Part shown: positions 19,801 to 26,425 of the stretch, piece by piece
Layout of the letters: each line of letters starts with the position of its first letter
Position numbering within the stretch: position 1 is the first letter of the stretch
Assembly (NCBI GenBank): GCA_023212695.1
Contig: JALCCG010000288.1
Coordinates: 1-26,425, forward strand
From: Sporisorium sorghi
Taxonomy: Eukaryota; Basidiomycota; Ustilaginomycetes; Ustilaginales; Ustilaginaceae
Reading direction: 5' to 3'
DNA: 26,425 nt
Position numbers and translations under genes: made by a program
The notes under the pieces: generated by a model
Database searches by the model: none
The model's input: the letters and a program-made list of their open reading frames with translations, nothing else
Told to the model about the DNA's origin: nothing

Positions 19801-22791
19801 AGCCGCATGATCCAGGTGCCGCGAACTGCGTCCGTTCCTGCGCCGGATCCGGACCATCGGCACCTCTTCCGCGCTGATTTGACCAAGCTGTTGCCCGAGC
19901 CAGAGCCGACGCTCGCTTTTTCCGAGGGACAGCTGGCGCTATTCTACGTGGGCGAGATGACGTACGAGAGGCGCGAGCAGCTCGAGACGAGTCTTCCGAC
20001 GCTGCTGCACGCCATCTTTATGCATATCGACAGCCGTTCTGCGTTTGTGCGTGCGCAGATGGTGGAGCTGTTCGAGCAGCTGATGCGCTGTACCATCTCG
20101 GTGGGTGCGAGTGCCACGAGCAATGCTAGCGTGTCCGGCTCGTCGATGCAGATGATTGACTCGGAGCGGATCATGGCTGCGAAGGCGCAGGTGGAACGGC
20201 TGTTTGCTCGACGCACGTTCGCTAGCTGGGCAGCCGAGACGACGGACGAGGACTATGACAGCCAGTACAAGATGCCCAAGAACTTGCTCACTACGGCGCA
20301 TGACACGCTGTCGCTGATCGAGCCCTTCTTCATGTCGTTCCGACAGGACTGGGGATCCGTGGCGCTAACCTGGGCTGCGTCCAATCCGATTCGGCACATG
20401 GCGTGTCGCTCCTTCCAGGTCTTTCGCGCCCTGCAGCCTTCGGTGACACCCAGCATGATGGTCACCATCCTGGGCCGACTCGCCGATACAGTGTCAGATC
20501 ACAAGCCGGAAGTGCATCGCTTTACGCTCGAGGTGCTGTACGCTCTCAATTTGGTGGTGAAGCATTGCGAGCCGTTCAACCGCGAGTTCCTGGCACAGAC
20601 CTGGTGGGCGACGCTGGCATGCTTGTCGACGATCAACGAAGCCGAATTCGCCGAGTCCGTGGCGATCCTCGAGAGCCTGGTCGACCGGCTCGACATTGGC
20701 TCGCCAGACGTGATTGCGTTCCTGGTGCAAAAGTGCCCCGAAGGCTGGGAGGGTGATGTTGGCGTTCTGCGCATTCTCGTCTCGCGTGGTCTTCGTTCGA
20801 GCGAGACCTCGGCGCCAAGTTTCCGGCTGATGGCCAAGCTGGCCAAGTGTCGTGACCCGGCGCTCATCGACTTCAATGACAAATGTCGCCTGGGTTATCT
20901 GTTTGTGGCTGCGCTGCCGTGGTTCTTGCAGGCGACCGAGGAGAGTCTCAAGGCTGCAGGCGGGTCGGTGACGAGCAAGAACGATCCTCGCAATGCTACG
21001 GCAGCCTCTGTTGGCGTCAAGAAGACAGGTGCGGATGTGGGAGGGAGCAGCGCGTCGAGCAGCATCGTCAGTCCGGTGCTTTCAGCCGTGGAGTCGCAGA
21101 CGGTGTTGGAGATGGCTGCAGATCTGGCGGCTACGGCAGCGCATCTGGAAATGCGTGACTTGGAACGAGTCGCCACGTCAATCTCTCGGTCCCGTTTCAG
21201 GACAAAAGACGATCTGGTCAGACAAGCGGTCAATTGCGTGCGCTCGCACTACTTGCCAGAGCACGGTCCGGAGCTGGCGGTCTTGCTGCTCGGCGTGGTG
21301 CTGAATCGACACGAGTGGATGCGAAGGCAGTCGATGCAGGTGCTCAAGATCTTCTTCCAAGCGCTCGATACGCGCAACCACGCCGCGTTTAGCAGTCTGG
21401 GCTCGGAGCTTCTGATGCCGCTGCTGCGCCAGCTGTCGACGCCGCTGTCTGCCCAGGCGCTCGAGGTGCTCGACGAGCCGATCGTGGTGCATGGTGGACC
21501 GGCTGCGAACCAGATCCTGCGCATGAGTCTGCAGTGGGGCAACATGAACATGACCGGGCAGACGCGCGATTTTGTTCACGATGCGTCGATCTTTGGCCCG
21601 CCCCTCGAGAGCGGCTGGGCGGTGGCGGATCCGCAGGACATGGCCACCCGCACGCGCATCAATCTGCAGGCTCTCGTCAAGATGTGCGAGCACACGCTCG
21701 ACATTATCCCCACGGGCAACAATGTCAACTTTGTCGTCGATGATGTCTACGATGGCAACGCAGAAGGCGACGGCGGTGGCTTTGCGCTCGACGACGAGGC
21801 TCCCGGTGTGGGCGGGGTGAGGAGTGAAGACGCACCGCCGCCGGCAGCTAGTCTGGGCGATATCGTGAATCAGCTGCACGATCTGTCGTCGTTCTTTGGG
21901 GATGATCCGATGTCCAAGAGTCGCCAGGCGTCGGTCATGTGGCGGGATTCGCGGCTGGATCGGTCCGGGTCGATGCGCGCCGCGTCGGGTGGTGGGTTGG
22001 GGCGTGTTTCGTCTGTGCGGTCGAATGGGTTGAGTGCGGGCGGTGGGAGTGTGGGGCGGAATGGATCGCTGCGTCGAGGTGGTGCGTACAGGAGGCAGGT
22101 GTCGCCGAATCCGACGGTTGTGCCGGAGTATTCGCGGGCGGTGCTGGAGGAGGGCGGGGAAAGAGCAGGAGCGCTGTACAGAGCAGCGGTGGCTAGGACA
22201 CGCACTAGCGACGAGGCGAGAGTCGGCGGCAGCGGGTTGGCTGAGCTAGGCGGTGTCGCCATGGGTCGATCGGCAAGCACGCTGTCGAGCCGCAGCGAAG
22301 GGGCGAGTTCGAACCGCTCGCGTGCGCAGATCGCCAAGATCCTCGCGCGCTCCACGACGCGCGAGAGCCCGACATCGACGATGGCGCTGTCGCGCACCAA
22401 CTCCGGCGGCGGACCAACAGCACCGATCCCGGAGGAGCCCAGTGTCGAATCGCGCTCACGCTCCGTGAGCGTCGACCAGCTATCCGAGGCCACCAGCGGC
22501 TCATACAGCCAGCCAGGGCAGAATGGCCCACTAACGCGCAGAGCGTATGTCGTCACAGGTCCACAACACCAGCAACAGCAAAGAGGGTGGCACCAGCAAA
22601 AACCGAGTTCGTCGTCGGCAGCCTCGTCGTCCGCCGTATCCGGCTCGCAGATGTCGGCATCGGGTGGCGGGCAAAGGTGGAACGGTGGTGGAGGAAGTGG
22701 CAAGGTGGTGGGGATGGGTGGTGGAGAGGGAAGGTTCAACTCGGTGGCCAAATCGGCTGTCTCAAATTGGAAGCATTCGGGCGAGGAGTAG
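13828..22791 (+). CDS. PAG1: Furry-family cell morphogenesis scaffold PAG1/TAO3
   Basis: Single-exon protein of 2987 residues. Fungal Tao3/Pag1 is a giant HEAT/armadillo-like scaffold of the RAM network, which activates the NDR kinase (Cbk1, Ukc1 in smuts) at sites of polarised growth and cell separation. The N-terminal ~470 residues are Ser/Pro-rich and disordered. Conserved helical sequence starts at about residue 473 (PVEYALNILMSRFITLASAK) and runs to about 2640 (MCEHTLDIIP). Recognisable blocks include FALGNINENHYLALLE (about 1477) and DWGSVALTWAASNPIRHMAC (about 2174), both characteristic of Furry proteins. The C-terminal ~350 residues are Ser/Gly/Arg-rich with a short Q run. The start is the ATG at 13828 with A at -3; seven in-frame codons upstream begin with TTG and are not used. 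Length is close to animal Furry (about 3000) and longer than yeast Tao3 (about 2380). Convergent with the MDP1-like gene. Confidence 0.95.
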   Translation: MQVVIPDLDDKQIFAPPRRIQSPTASVSASLNHASAGASFEEPAPASSRQLQNITTNLPGPSNWAEQPAAFYSPTSHTHNAYSQSSSQSPIYPNAPSGPFRGAALGWHGRSGSATSDSSAGGFGGLGYRVPPSSGSHQTRSDLDHSSSSNTTSNLNPAFGAAAASSSSSGFSFPTKRPSYSSLRSQMRAHQQDADPLPQQHWPTTPRDPPRVDIPTPGSDAGDLTAGYRSGLSTPRPPPPAPNFQQQHHDLPSPAFHSPPERSAPLASLRGRSDSYTSSPSRHAGHSASASRSSRYHHASTASYHSDSHHSIGGLSSTASSVAHPYPGSIIDLPPVPPLPTSADSIYADMPVTPGGHTNNAAFQLSRAMASTTSFDNSDLGGSPLKLSTRQLREDPTQMRTPLRPSDDNEETSSGDHAQWSGTQSSRRRPPQSSGRRGRSPPSARPTALAISLGAEGLGQLPAGIGTPDPQAPVEYALNILMSRFITLASAKVKRGLDSAQDQDPQLLCALRTEDDALFDSVCDSLAHISRKGAASVIRSLFRWKDITVDADIDADLVRRHLAAAASPVAASATGTTRDIALYLARRKELFAIFLATKALVVITKILARDSLGEAQAADFEEQTFTMLLTCTREKDKDRTLPRSLNHIRDACFESVSHLIGEISRVRFVTISDRFVEILEQSTKAPASKNVEDLLVAAIHSLRHLKITTYPMELFEEGADFVDVLARHYANCHGFRVKSGFAEAFAHLMLPVAQTASAEVNHPTWTKAIDTIWPRMTAMAAKPRYWSVAYPLHVTLLAVSPEEKLASNWFACVEAGVAKLKDRVNRTIVLNAAVRLLWAYAFRCHESHTNTHKKLEAFFRLWFPANRRSLNPPDSSPDPFIMMLHYALYRHFDFARELLLNFLCHSALGGSTISLQSDVLTGQRMAIAIRAILLTLDSHVKAESPPFPSSANFHRFDFETLPDGCGDELPEGFKYPKTEIGEAQNQFNDLICKIALLCDHQISDVTIFDARTHLFARTSPNAAASTAERALLERDGYTWRFHGAAMLMAAYPRENQSSSDLLRACFESWPRCLSANISFSNVLAVLFRAHFSADPDLSRASARALRRIASQRPGGSSAVVSGFMRWVFRTDTAFWEIHPKQMLVMPKIEEAVRLWIDFLQIWLTELRIQNSQADQDMSGPQKGFEMERTSAWALMDEVEAYALFLLCSASRSLRSLAIEVLRLIAVLDEAFLSPSRRAAAEQARAQGEEEEPTRIVHLLDMPCQDFLDANDPHLSWHQINHLARYKSPDRSTPLKTIAKSEREVEQSLWFRALPLFLRMSLERFPTTVAVFRSYITNRVLEMDHVAVYAADISNRAPANTVSSATLNKSQAVSATTASLHSSSSMVSLRDAAAAGTTGQAETLLMAQHWRFYVLALCTTTTSTEGSRGGVVGNHRRKSSEPETGERMISARDLFQKLVPFLASDKEVFQEAVVFALGNINENHYLALLETMQALSGTLNDDFKKRSVARTGLKRNRRLDRLRTALAHVLQLTSPHMEALDHLDNPKVIGIIHNWVKDTFHFLTDREIRQDWEFHSLRRYFCGVTQHLFDGLAKRGSADSHFPFEIRLRMFRVFRDWHSYSTVSEDGRNKLANLLSTAADQQRDDRAKERAVKTLNYETQALSYQAGCAMASLCQGAISMVGGPAPAPMAGSSLDPSSLLHWLSSLFQTSDEKNHDLARKALRSLLVYNDQNVILVDSTVDRCIAEYDRALGKKSLFVTTAEVVIEKEDLSMPLHAIFCLGLVKLGHPDSSIRRKALSVLDICSRRFDETCFLDEFEVGVSSPLPAIYLRAQRDVNAHLAMHFDGLRTAMLSEFTRRLPLIEASRRATILGLLPEWLRGLILHTADASLDGYPAVPLEVVLYRAFLNLSNLFCLTVRYGDEHNFEIQEIWSSLVAASDDLQSADAVVGFLIEQGLHFRSEQVVNHSKRVVSCISHTQAGPHIFEQLCAMIEPSRMIQVPRTASVPAPDPDHRHLFRADLTKLLPEPEPTLAFSEGQLALFYVGEMTYERREQLETSLPTLLHAIFMHIDSRSAFVRAQMVELFEQLMRCTISVGASATSNASVSGSSMQMIDSERIMAAKAQVERLFARRTFASWAAETTDEDYDSQYKMPKNLLTTAHDTLSLIEPFFMSFRQDWGSVALTWAASNPIRHMACRSFQVFRALQPSVTPSMMVTILGRLADTVSDHKPEVHRFTLEVLYALNLVVKHCEPFNREFLAQTWWATLACLSTINEAEFAESVAILESLVDRLDIGSPDVIAFLVQKCPEGWEGDVGVLRILVSRGLRSSETSAPSFRLMAKLAKCRDPALIDFNDKCRLGYLFVAALPWFLQATEESLKAAGGSVTSKNDPRNATAASVGVKKTGADVGGSSASSSIVSPVLSAVESQTVLEMAADLAATAAHLEMRDLERVATSISRSRFRTKDDLVRQAVNCVRSHYLPEHGPELAVLLLGVVLNRHEWMRRQSMQVLKIFFQALDTRNHAAFSSLGSELLMPLLRQLSTPLSAQALEVLDEPIVVHGGPAANQILRMSLQWGNMNMTGQTRDFVHDASIFGPPLESGWAVADPQDMATRTRINLQALVKMCEHTLDIIPTGNNVNFVVDDVYDGNAEGDGGGFALDDEAPGVGGVRSEDAPPPAASLGDIVNQLHDLSSFFGDDPMSKSRQASVMWRDSRLDRSGSMRAASGGGLGRVSSVRSNGLSAGGGSVGRNGSLRRGGAYRRQVSPNPTVVPEYSRAVLEEGGERAGALYRAAVARTRTSDEARVGGSGLAELGGVAMGRSASTLSSRSEGASSNRSRAQIAKILARSTTRESPTSTMALSRTNSGGGPTAPIPEEPSVESRSRSVSVDQLSEATSGSYSQPGQNGPLTRRAYVVTGPQHQQQQRGWHQQKPSSSSAASSSAVSGSQMSASGGGQRWNGGGGSGKVVGMGGGEGRFNSVAKSAVSNWKHSGEE

Positions 22792-23151
22792 ACGATCATC
22801 TGGACTTTTGGTTTTCGTAAGTCATGTCGACAAGAGCATCGATGCAATGTTTTACTCTACTCTGGATTCCGTCAAAGCATGCATGCAATCTATTCAACCC
22901 CTGCCTTCTGTCGCGCCTAAGACTCGGCCTGAGACTGACTACAGCATTGGTGCAAATAGAAGGACAGCATCGATGCTCCGTTCCATTCTTCTCTACATGA
23001 GCTCAAGTTATACATTCTACACAGATTTGCCTTCTGACAAGCTTACAGCTCCGCCTTCGCCTTGGCTGCCGTCATCGGCCAGACACTCCAGCTACGATGG
23101 CACGACATCCGGTCTATCTCTAGCTTCCACATTCTACCACCAACTCGAGTG
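22792..23151. other. Convergent 3' spacer, PAG1/MDP1
   Basis: This 360-bp region between two stop codons presumably holds both 3' UTRs. No gene is evident. It contains at 23044-23058 a 15-bp copy of the sequence that forms the end of the MDP1 coding region (23153-23167). Confidence 0.6.
23044..23058. repeat. 15-bp direct repeat, copy in spacer (partner 23153-23167)
   Basis: TACAGCTCCGCCTTC occurs here and again at 23153-23167, 109 bp apart and in the same orientation. On the minus strand both copies read Lys-Ala-Glu-Leu-stop, one with TAA and one with TAG; preceding codons are Ala-Ala-Lys-Ala here and Ala-Ala-Arg-Glu in the gene. Confidence 0.75.
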
Positions 23152-23877
23152 CTACAGCTCCGCCTTCTCGCGCGCGGCCTTCTTCGCCCTCCACTCGCGC
23201 ACCGCTTTCTCCACCAGCCCGAGATCGGTGCCCTGGTGGCCGACTTCTACGAAATGCACGCCCAGGTGGCGGCCGACTTCGGCGTTGCGGTACTCGTCGT
23301 CGAAGAAGATCATATCCTCGTACGCCACGCCGGAGTCGCGGTGGAGGGCGCGGAAGTGCGCGAGCTTGCTGCCGGGGTAGATCTCGGTGTAGTCGAACAG
23401 CGTGCTTGCTTTCACCACCTCCGCTTCCCGCTCCTTTGCGCCGTGCTCCGCGTCATCGTCGGTGGGTAGGAGCGCAGAGTCGTCTACGAGATACAACCCG
23501 TTGAGCGCCTGGCGCGCGACACTGGGCGCACTCGTGCGGCTCGCCGCGGCGACAGCCACGCCGTGCCGCCGCAGCGCGAGGAGAATACTCGGCACGTGCG
23601 GGAAAAAGCTCAACGGCTGAGAACCGCGGTCGTACACCCGGTTGATGTCCGACCCGCGTCTGCGGAGCGGCGGGTCCACGTGTGTATCCACCCATAATGG
23701 CCAGAGGGTGTAGTCCAGGTCGAACACTACGAGACCGGGTAAGGGGCCACTGGAGAGAAGGGTCGAGAGGGATTGGGCGACGCGCTGGGTGTACTCGGGG
23801 TGGGCGTAGTCGGCAGGTAGCGCGGAGGAGGTGGGTGGAGAGGGAGAGCGTGCTCGGCGGCCGATCTTGCGTGCCAT
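23152..23877 (-). CDS. MDP1: Magnesium-dependent phosphatase 1-like HAD phosphatase
   Basis: Predicted protein of 241 residues in the haloacid dehalogenase superfamily. Motif I is VVFDLDYTLWPLWVDTHV with nucleophile D53 and acid/base D55; the DLDYTLWP-WVDTHV signature is specific to the MDP-1 family. Motif II is the Ser in AAASRTS (S113), the motif-II/III lysine is probably K171 (YPGSKLAHF), and motif III is MIFFDDEYRN (D193, D194). MDP-1 enzymes are Mg-dependent phosphatases acting on protein tyrosine phosphate or glycated-protein repair products; the substrate here is unknown. A polar insertion at about 130-157 is not typical of the family. The start chosen is ATG at 23875-23877 (MARKIGRRARS), just before the homologous region. 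The frame remains open to another ATG at 24147, which would add 90 low-complexity residues. Confidence 0.88.
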   Translation of the reverse strand: MARKIGRRARSPSPPTSSALPADYAHPEYTQRVAQSLSTLLSSGPLPGLVVFDLDYTLWPLWVDTHVDPPLRRRGSDINRVYDRGSQPLSFFPHVPSILLALRRHGVAVAAASRTSAPSVARQALNGLYLVDDSALLPTDDDAEHGAKEREAEVVKASTLFDYTEIYPGSKLAHFRALHRDSGVAYEDMIFFDDEYRNAEVGRHLGVHFVEVGHQGTDLGLVEKAVREWRAKKAAREKAEL

Positions 23878-24299
23878 TTCGTGAGGCGGTCCCGGTCTAG
23901 GTGAGAAGTTGCCGGTGCGAGAGCGGGGGAGACCCGAGCTGGGGGTGAGTCTAGAGGCGGGATCGGGGGGATGGTGGCGTGAGTGATGCAAGTGCGTACG
24001 CTCTGGGGGTGATGGTCGAGCCTGGAGCCGAGTTTGCAGCCAGCAGAGAGGTGGTGGTGGTGGCAAGACCCGAAAGATTTGAAGCTTTTTTCGGGAAGAA
24101 ACGCCCTGAAAACGCCGAGATTCTTCGTCGATGTCACCAAGGAGCATGTTGCCGGCAACACATGGCGATACATCAAAGCATGTCTGTGTGATGAAGCCCT
24201 CATCAGGATCATGGGGTCTTTTGAATCACGCTCGCAGACACCTTCCAGCTCAGCGCGAGAGGCGGGTGATTGTGTTCGATTACTGCTACAAGGTTCAAC
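23878..24299. other. Spacer between PEX2 stop and MDP1 start
   Basis: This 422-bp region lies between two tandem minus-strand genes and should hold the PEX2 3' UTR and the MDP1 promoter. Nothing certain is recognisable. The part 23878-24147 is open in the MDP1 frame but reads as Pro/Ser/His-rich sequence with no similarity I recognise. Confidence 0.5.
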
Positions 24300-25940
24300 T
24301 CAGCTTGACTCTGCTTCCTCCTCTTGCTCGTCCTGAACAGTACGGCCGTGCCCCACCTCGCCAGCCCCAGCCCTCCTAGTCTCCCTCACCCTCATATTAC
24401 ACCTCAAGCACTTCCACCCTCTGCGTCCATTGTCATCCTCCTCATCCAACTCGTCCTCCATCTCCTCATCCAACAACTGCCTGGCAACACACACATAGCA
24501 ATACCGATGACAGCACGGCAGCGTCTCGTACGGCGTAGTCGCGATCGCGTCCGCATACGCTATACCATCCGGCGACACGCCCAACACGGCGTTCCTGGCC
24601 GGGTCTACGCTCGCAGCACCAGCAGTGTGGGCGTTGAGCGGCTGCGACGTCGATGAAGGTCGGTTGGGCGCGAGCAAGCCCGAGCTGGGGTCGAGCGGGT
24701 CCGAGGTGGGGATGCCCATGCTGAGGCCCTCGGTGCCGATCTTGGTCGGATCGCGGCGCACGCCTGTTTGCGACTCGATGCGCTCGTAGCAGATCGCGCA
24801 TACTTCTGCGGGGAGATGGTGGTACGGGCCGATATCCGATCCCGCCTCCGCATCCGTCGTACCGGCCTTGTCGCTCGATTTCGGGCCAGCGCCAACGATC
24901 TGCTTGACGACGGGCATCGATACGTCCTCCCTGCTAAACCGCGTCTTGCCCGCCGCATCCTGCCGCATGCCCAACCGCCGACTGATCGCCAGCGGCAACA
25001 CCCTCCACACGACCGCCAGCAGCTTAGGATGTGTCGGCAGCTTGACCAACCGCCTGAACAGCCGCTTCGGCCGCACCAGTGGCAGCAAGAAAAGCAAAAA
25101 TTCGGTAAACGCATGCCACACGAGCTGGCGGTTCAAGAACTCGAACGAGACGTTGCGGTTCATCGTGCGTTGTGCGTACGTCAGCCGCATGCCCAGCAGC
25201 CGATCTGCGACACTGCGAAATTTGCCGTCCGCTAGGAACACGGCAAAGTTGGCGAGCACCACGGCGGACCATACGCGCTGCGAGGCGTCGGTGAGCTTCC
25301 ATAGCAGCCGCCGTGGATCGCGCGCAGGCATGTCCGAGTAGCTGAGCGACGTCATATGGTCCTGCCACTTGGCACCCGCATACGGCGCGACAATGGTTAG
25401 CAGCGGGTAGAGCGCCAGCTGGAGCCTGGAGAGCGGCTGATCGCGGGCGGTCGACTGGAGCGCCCCCCGATGTGCCCACTCGTTGCGATACTTGAGGTTC
25501 TGCAGCATCGAGCCATACGAAGCACCGCGGTCGACGATGCTAAACTTGAACAACGCGAGCTTGAGCAGCAGCAGCAATTCCGGTTCCAGATCGGAGGGCA
25601 GCGTGGAGCGGATGGATCCGAGCGCTTTTTTGACTGGATCCAGCAGAAGCTCGGCGAGCTCGCGATCGAGCAGTTCGGCATCGAGCTGGTTGACACGCTG
25701 GATCTTGAGGATGGGCGTGGGGAAGCGGTGCAGCGACGAACGGATGGATGCGATAGATGCGCTGGCTGCCTGCGACGCGGCGTGGTAGAAAGGTGGCGGG
25801 TAAGGGATTTGGGCGTCGGTTGCGTTTGGGTCGGCGGCGAGCTGTTCGGGTGATGGCATACCGATGATGGGTTGGTCGGGCTGGGAGGAGGGGCCTGCGA
25901 CCGGCGCGTCTGGCGTGCTGCTGGATGCATCTCCCGCCAT
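24300..25940 (-). CDS. PEX2: Peroxisomal RING E3 ligase peroxin PEX2
   Basis: Predicted protein of 546 residues. PEX2 forms, with PEX10 and PEX12, the peroxisomal membrane ubiquitin ligase that modifies the import receptor PEX5 for recycling. The Pex2/Pex12 N-terminal domain is clear: RVNQLDAELLDRELAELL (83-100), YGSMLQNLKYRNEW (142-155), ADRLLGMRLTY (245-255) and FEFLNRQLVWHAFTEFLLFL (266-285), closely following human PEX2. Hydrophobic membrane segments include about 224-238 and 273-289. The C-terminal C3HC4 RING has C381, C384, C476, H478, C481, C484, C511 and C514. The spacing between C384 and C476 is 91 residues, where PEX2 proteins usually have about 11. A second acidic insertion (residues 491-503) lies between C484 and C511. 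The ATG at 25938-25940 is the natural start. Human PEX2 is 305 residues; most excess is at the N-terminus and in the RING. Confidence 0.93.
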   Translation of the reverse strand: MAGDASSSTPDAPVAGPSSQPDQPIIGMPSPEQLAADPNATDAQIPYPPPFYHAASQAASASIASIRSSLHRFPTPILKIQRVNQLDAELLDRELAELLLDPVKKALGSIRSTLPSDLEPELLLLLKLALFKFSIVDRGASYGSMLQNLKYRNEWAHRGALQSTARDQPLSRLQLALYPLLTIVAPYAGAKWQDHMTSLSYSDMPARDPRRLLWKLTDASQRVWSAVVLANFAVFLADGKFRSVADRLLGMRLTYAQRTMNRNVSFEFLNRQLVWHAFTEFLLFLLPLVRPKRLFRRLVKLPTHPKLLAVVWRVLPLAISRRLGMRQDAAGKTRFSREDVSMPVVKQIVGAGPKSSDKAGTTDAEAGSDIGPYHHLPAEVCAICYERIESQTGVRRDPTKIGTEGLSMGIPTSDPLDPSSGLLAPNRPSSTSQPLNAHTAGAASVDPARNAVLGVSPDGIAYADAIATTPYETLPCCHRYCYVCVARQLLDEEMEDELDEEDDNGRRGWKCLRCNMRVRETRRAGAGEVGHGRTVQDEQEEEAESS

Positions 25941-26316
25941 GATGATGGCTGTTCAAAGCGAATGTCCACTCGACCTGTGTTGTGGGTTGTGGTGGTGAAT
26001 GATGATGGATGCAAAAGAGACGAGAATGCTTCTTCCCCGCACTCTTTCGGAGTGGGAGTGTCGTATGAATGAAAGCCAAAAGTTGAAAGCCGAAAGCCGG
26101 AGAAACGGGCCACGCTGCTTTTCTCGTCCGTGTGAATTTCCTCAACGCATAAAATTGTGAGCGCACCAGGCCTAACAAAGTTGAACTTTTCGATGATTTT
26201 CGAATGCTTCGCTGTCAACAGCGAGTTTTGGCTTCTCGGTCGCTGTTTTGCTGTCTCAGCCATGCCGGGCGACTACATCCGCTGCCGGTGGACGAACCCG
26301 CGTGACCTCACCTGCG
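25941..26316. promoter_or_regulatory. Upstream region of PEX2
   Basis: This 376-bp region upstream of PEX2 contains its leader and probably its promoter. The open frames here run through PEX2 in other frames and look spurious. No certain regulatory motif can be named. Confidence 0.45.

Positions 26317-26355
<39 letters not shown>
26317..26355. repeat. C39 homopolymer near window end
   Basis: Thirty-nine consecutive C, then G, then eight C. The remaining bases to 26425 consist almost only of C, A and G in an irregular pattern until a short GGAGGAGGGCG stretch. This resembles a contig edge with low-quality sequence rather than normal genomic DNA. Confidence 0.85.
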
Positions 26356-26356
<1 letters not shown>

Positions 26357-26425
26357 CCCCCCCCACCCCACACCACGCCACACCCCCGCCCCGCCCGCGG
26401 AGGAGGGCGACGCCCGACACGACAC

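Noticed and set aside
23152..23167. MDP1 C-terminus as a peroxisomal or ER signal
   Set aside because: The end Lys-Ala-Glu-Leu does not fit the PTS1 consensus (small-basic-Leu), and without a signal peptide an ER retrieval role is unsupported.
1..26425. CRISPR arrays, transposons, tRNA or rRNA genes, secondary-metabolite or effector clusters
   Set aside because: I saw no regularly spaced repeats, transposase or reverse transcriptase motifs, cloverleaf-like tRNA signals, or clustered biosynthetic or secreted small proteins.

Overview
This window is a stretch of nuclear genome from a filamentous or yeast-like fungus, most likely a basidiomycete of the smut lineage (Ustilaginomycotina). The evidence is indirect: long, GC-rich, mostly intron-free reading frames, pyrimidine-rich leaders, GT-AG introns with CTGAC branch-point-like motifs, and protein families typical of fungi (LRO1, MPE1, PAG1/TAO3). 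The placement at smut level is inference; the fungal placement is firm. No bacterial, phage, CRISPR, transposon or viral signal is visible.

Nine protein-coding genes can be supported. In order: an F-box protein (minus); the ribosome assembly factor MRT4 (minus); deoxyhypusine hydroxylase LIA1 (plus); the GID/CTLH ubiquitin ligase subunit GID8 (minus, three exons, the only spliced gene seen); the mRNA 3'-end processing factor MPE1 (plus); phospholipid:diacylglycerol acyltransferase LRO1 (minus); the nearly 3000-residue Furry-family morphogenesis scaffold PAG1/TAO3 (plus); a magnesium-dependent phosphatase 1-like HAD protein (minus); and the peroxisomal RING peroxin PEX2 (minus).

The layout alternates divergent and convergent pairs. 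Three divergent pairs share intergenic promoter regions: MRT4/LIA1 (450 bp, with three long A/T homopolymers), GID8/MPE1 (1081 bp, with a small palindrome cluster) and LRO1/PAG1 (752 bp, with an AT-rich inverted repeat). Convergent pairs LIA1/GID8, MPE1/LRO1 and PAG1/MDP1 have short spacers of 245-360 bp. These are housekeeping genes of separate pathways (translation, RNA processing, lipid storage, protein turnover, polarity, peroxisome import) and do not form a functional cluster; the one thematic pair is MRT4/LIA1, both acting in translation capacity.

The window starts with a nearly pure poly-A tract and ends with a 39-base poly-C tract followed by strongly skewed sequence. Both ends look like contig edges with homopolymer or low-quality sequence. 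The first 1.5 kb holds no recognisable gene. I found no convincing new biological system. The observations most worth checking are an 80-residue insertion inside the PEX2 RING finger, an overlapping upstream ORF at LIA1 that stops one base before an in-frame second AUG, a three-codon uORF ahead of PAG1, an acidic tail on MRT4, and a short duplication of the MDP1 stop region.
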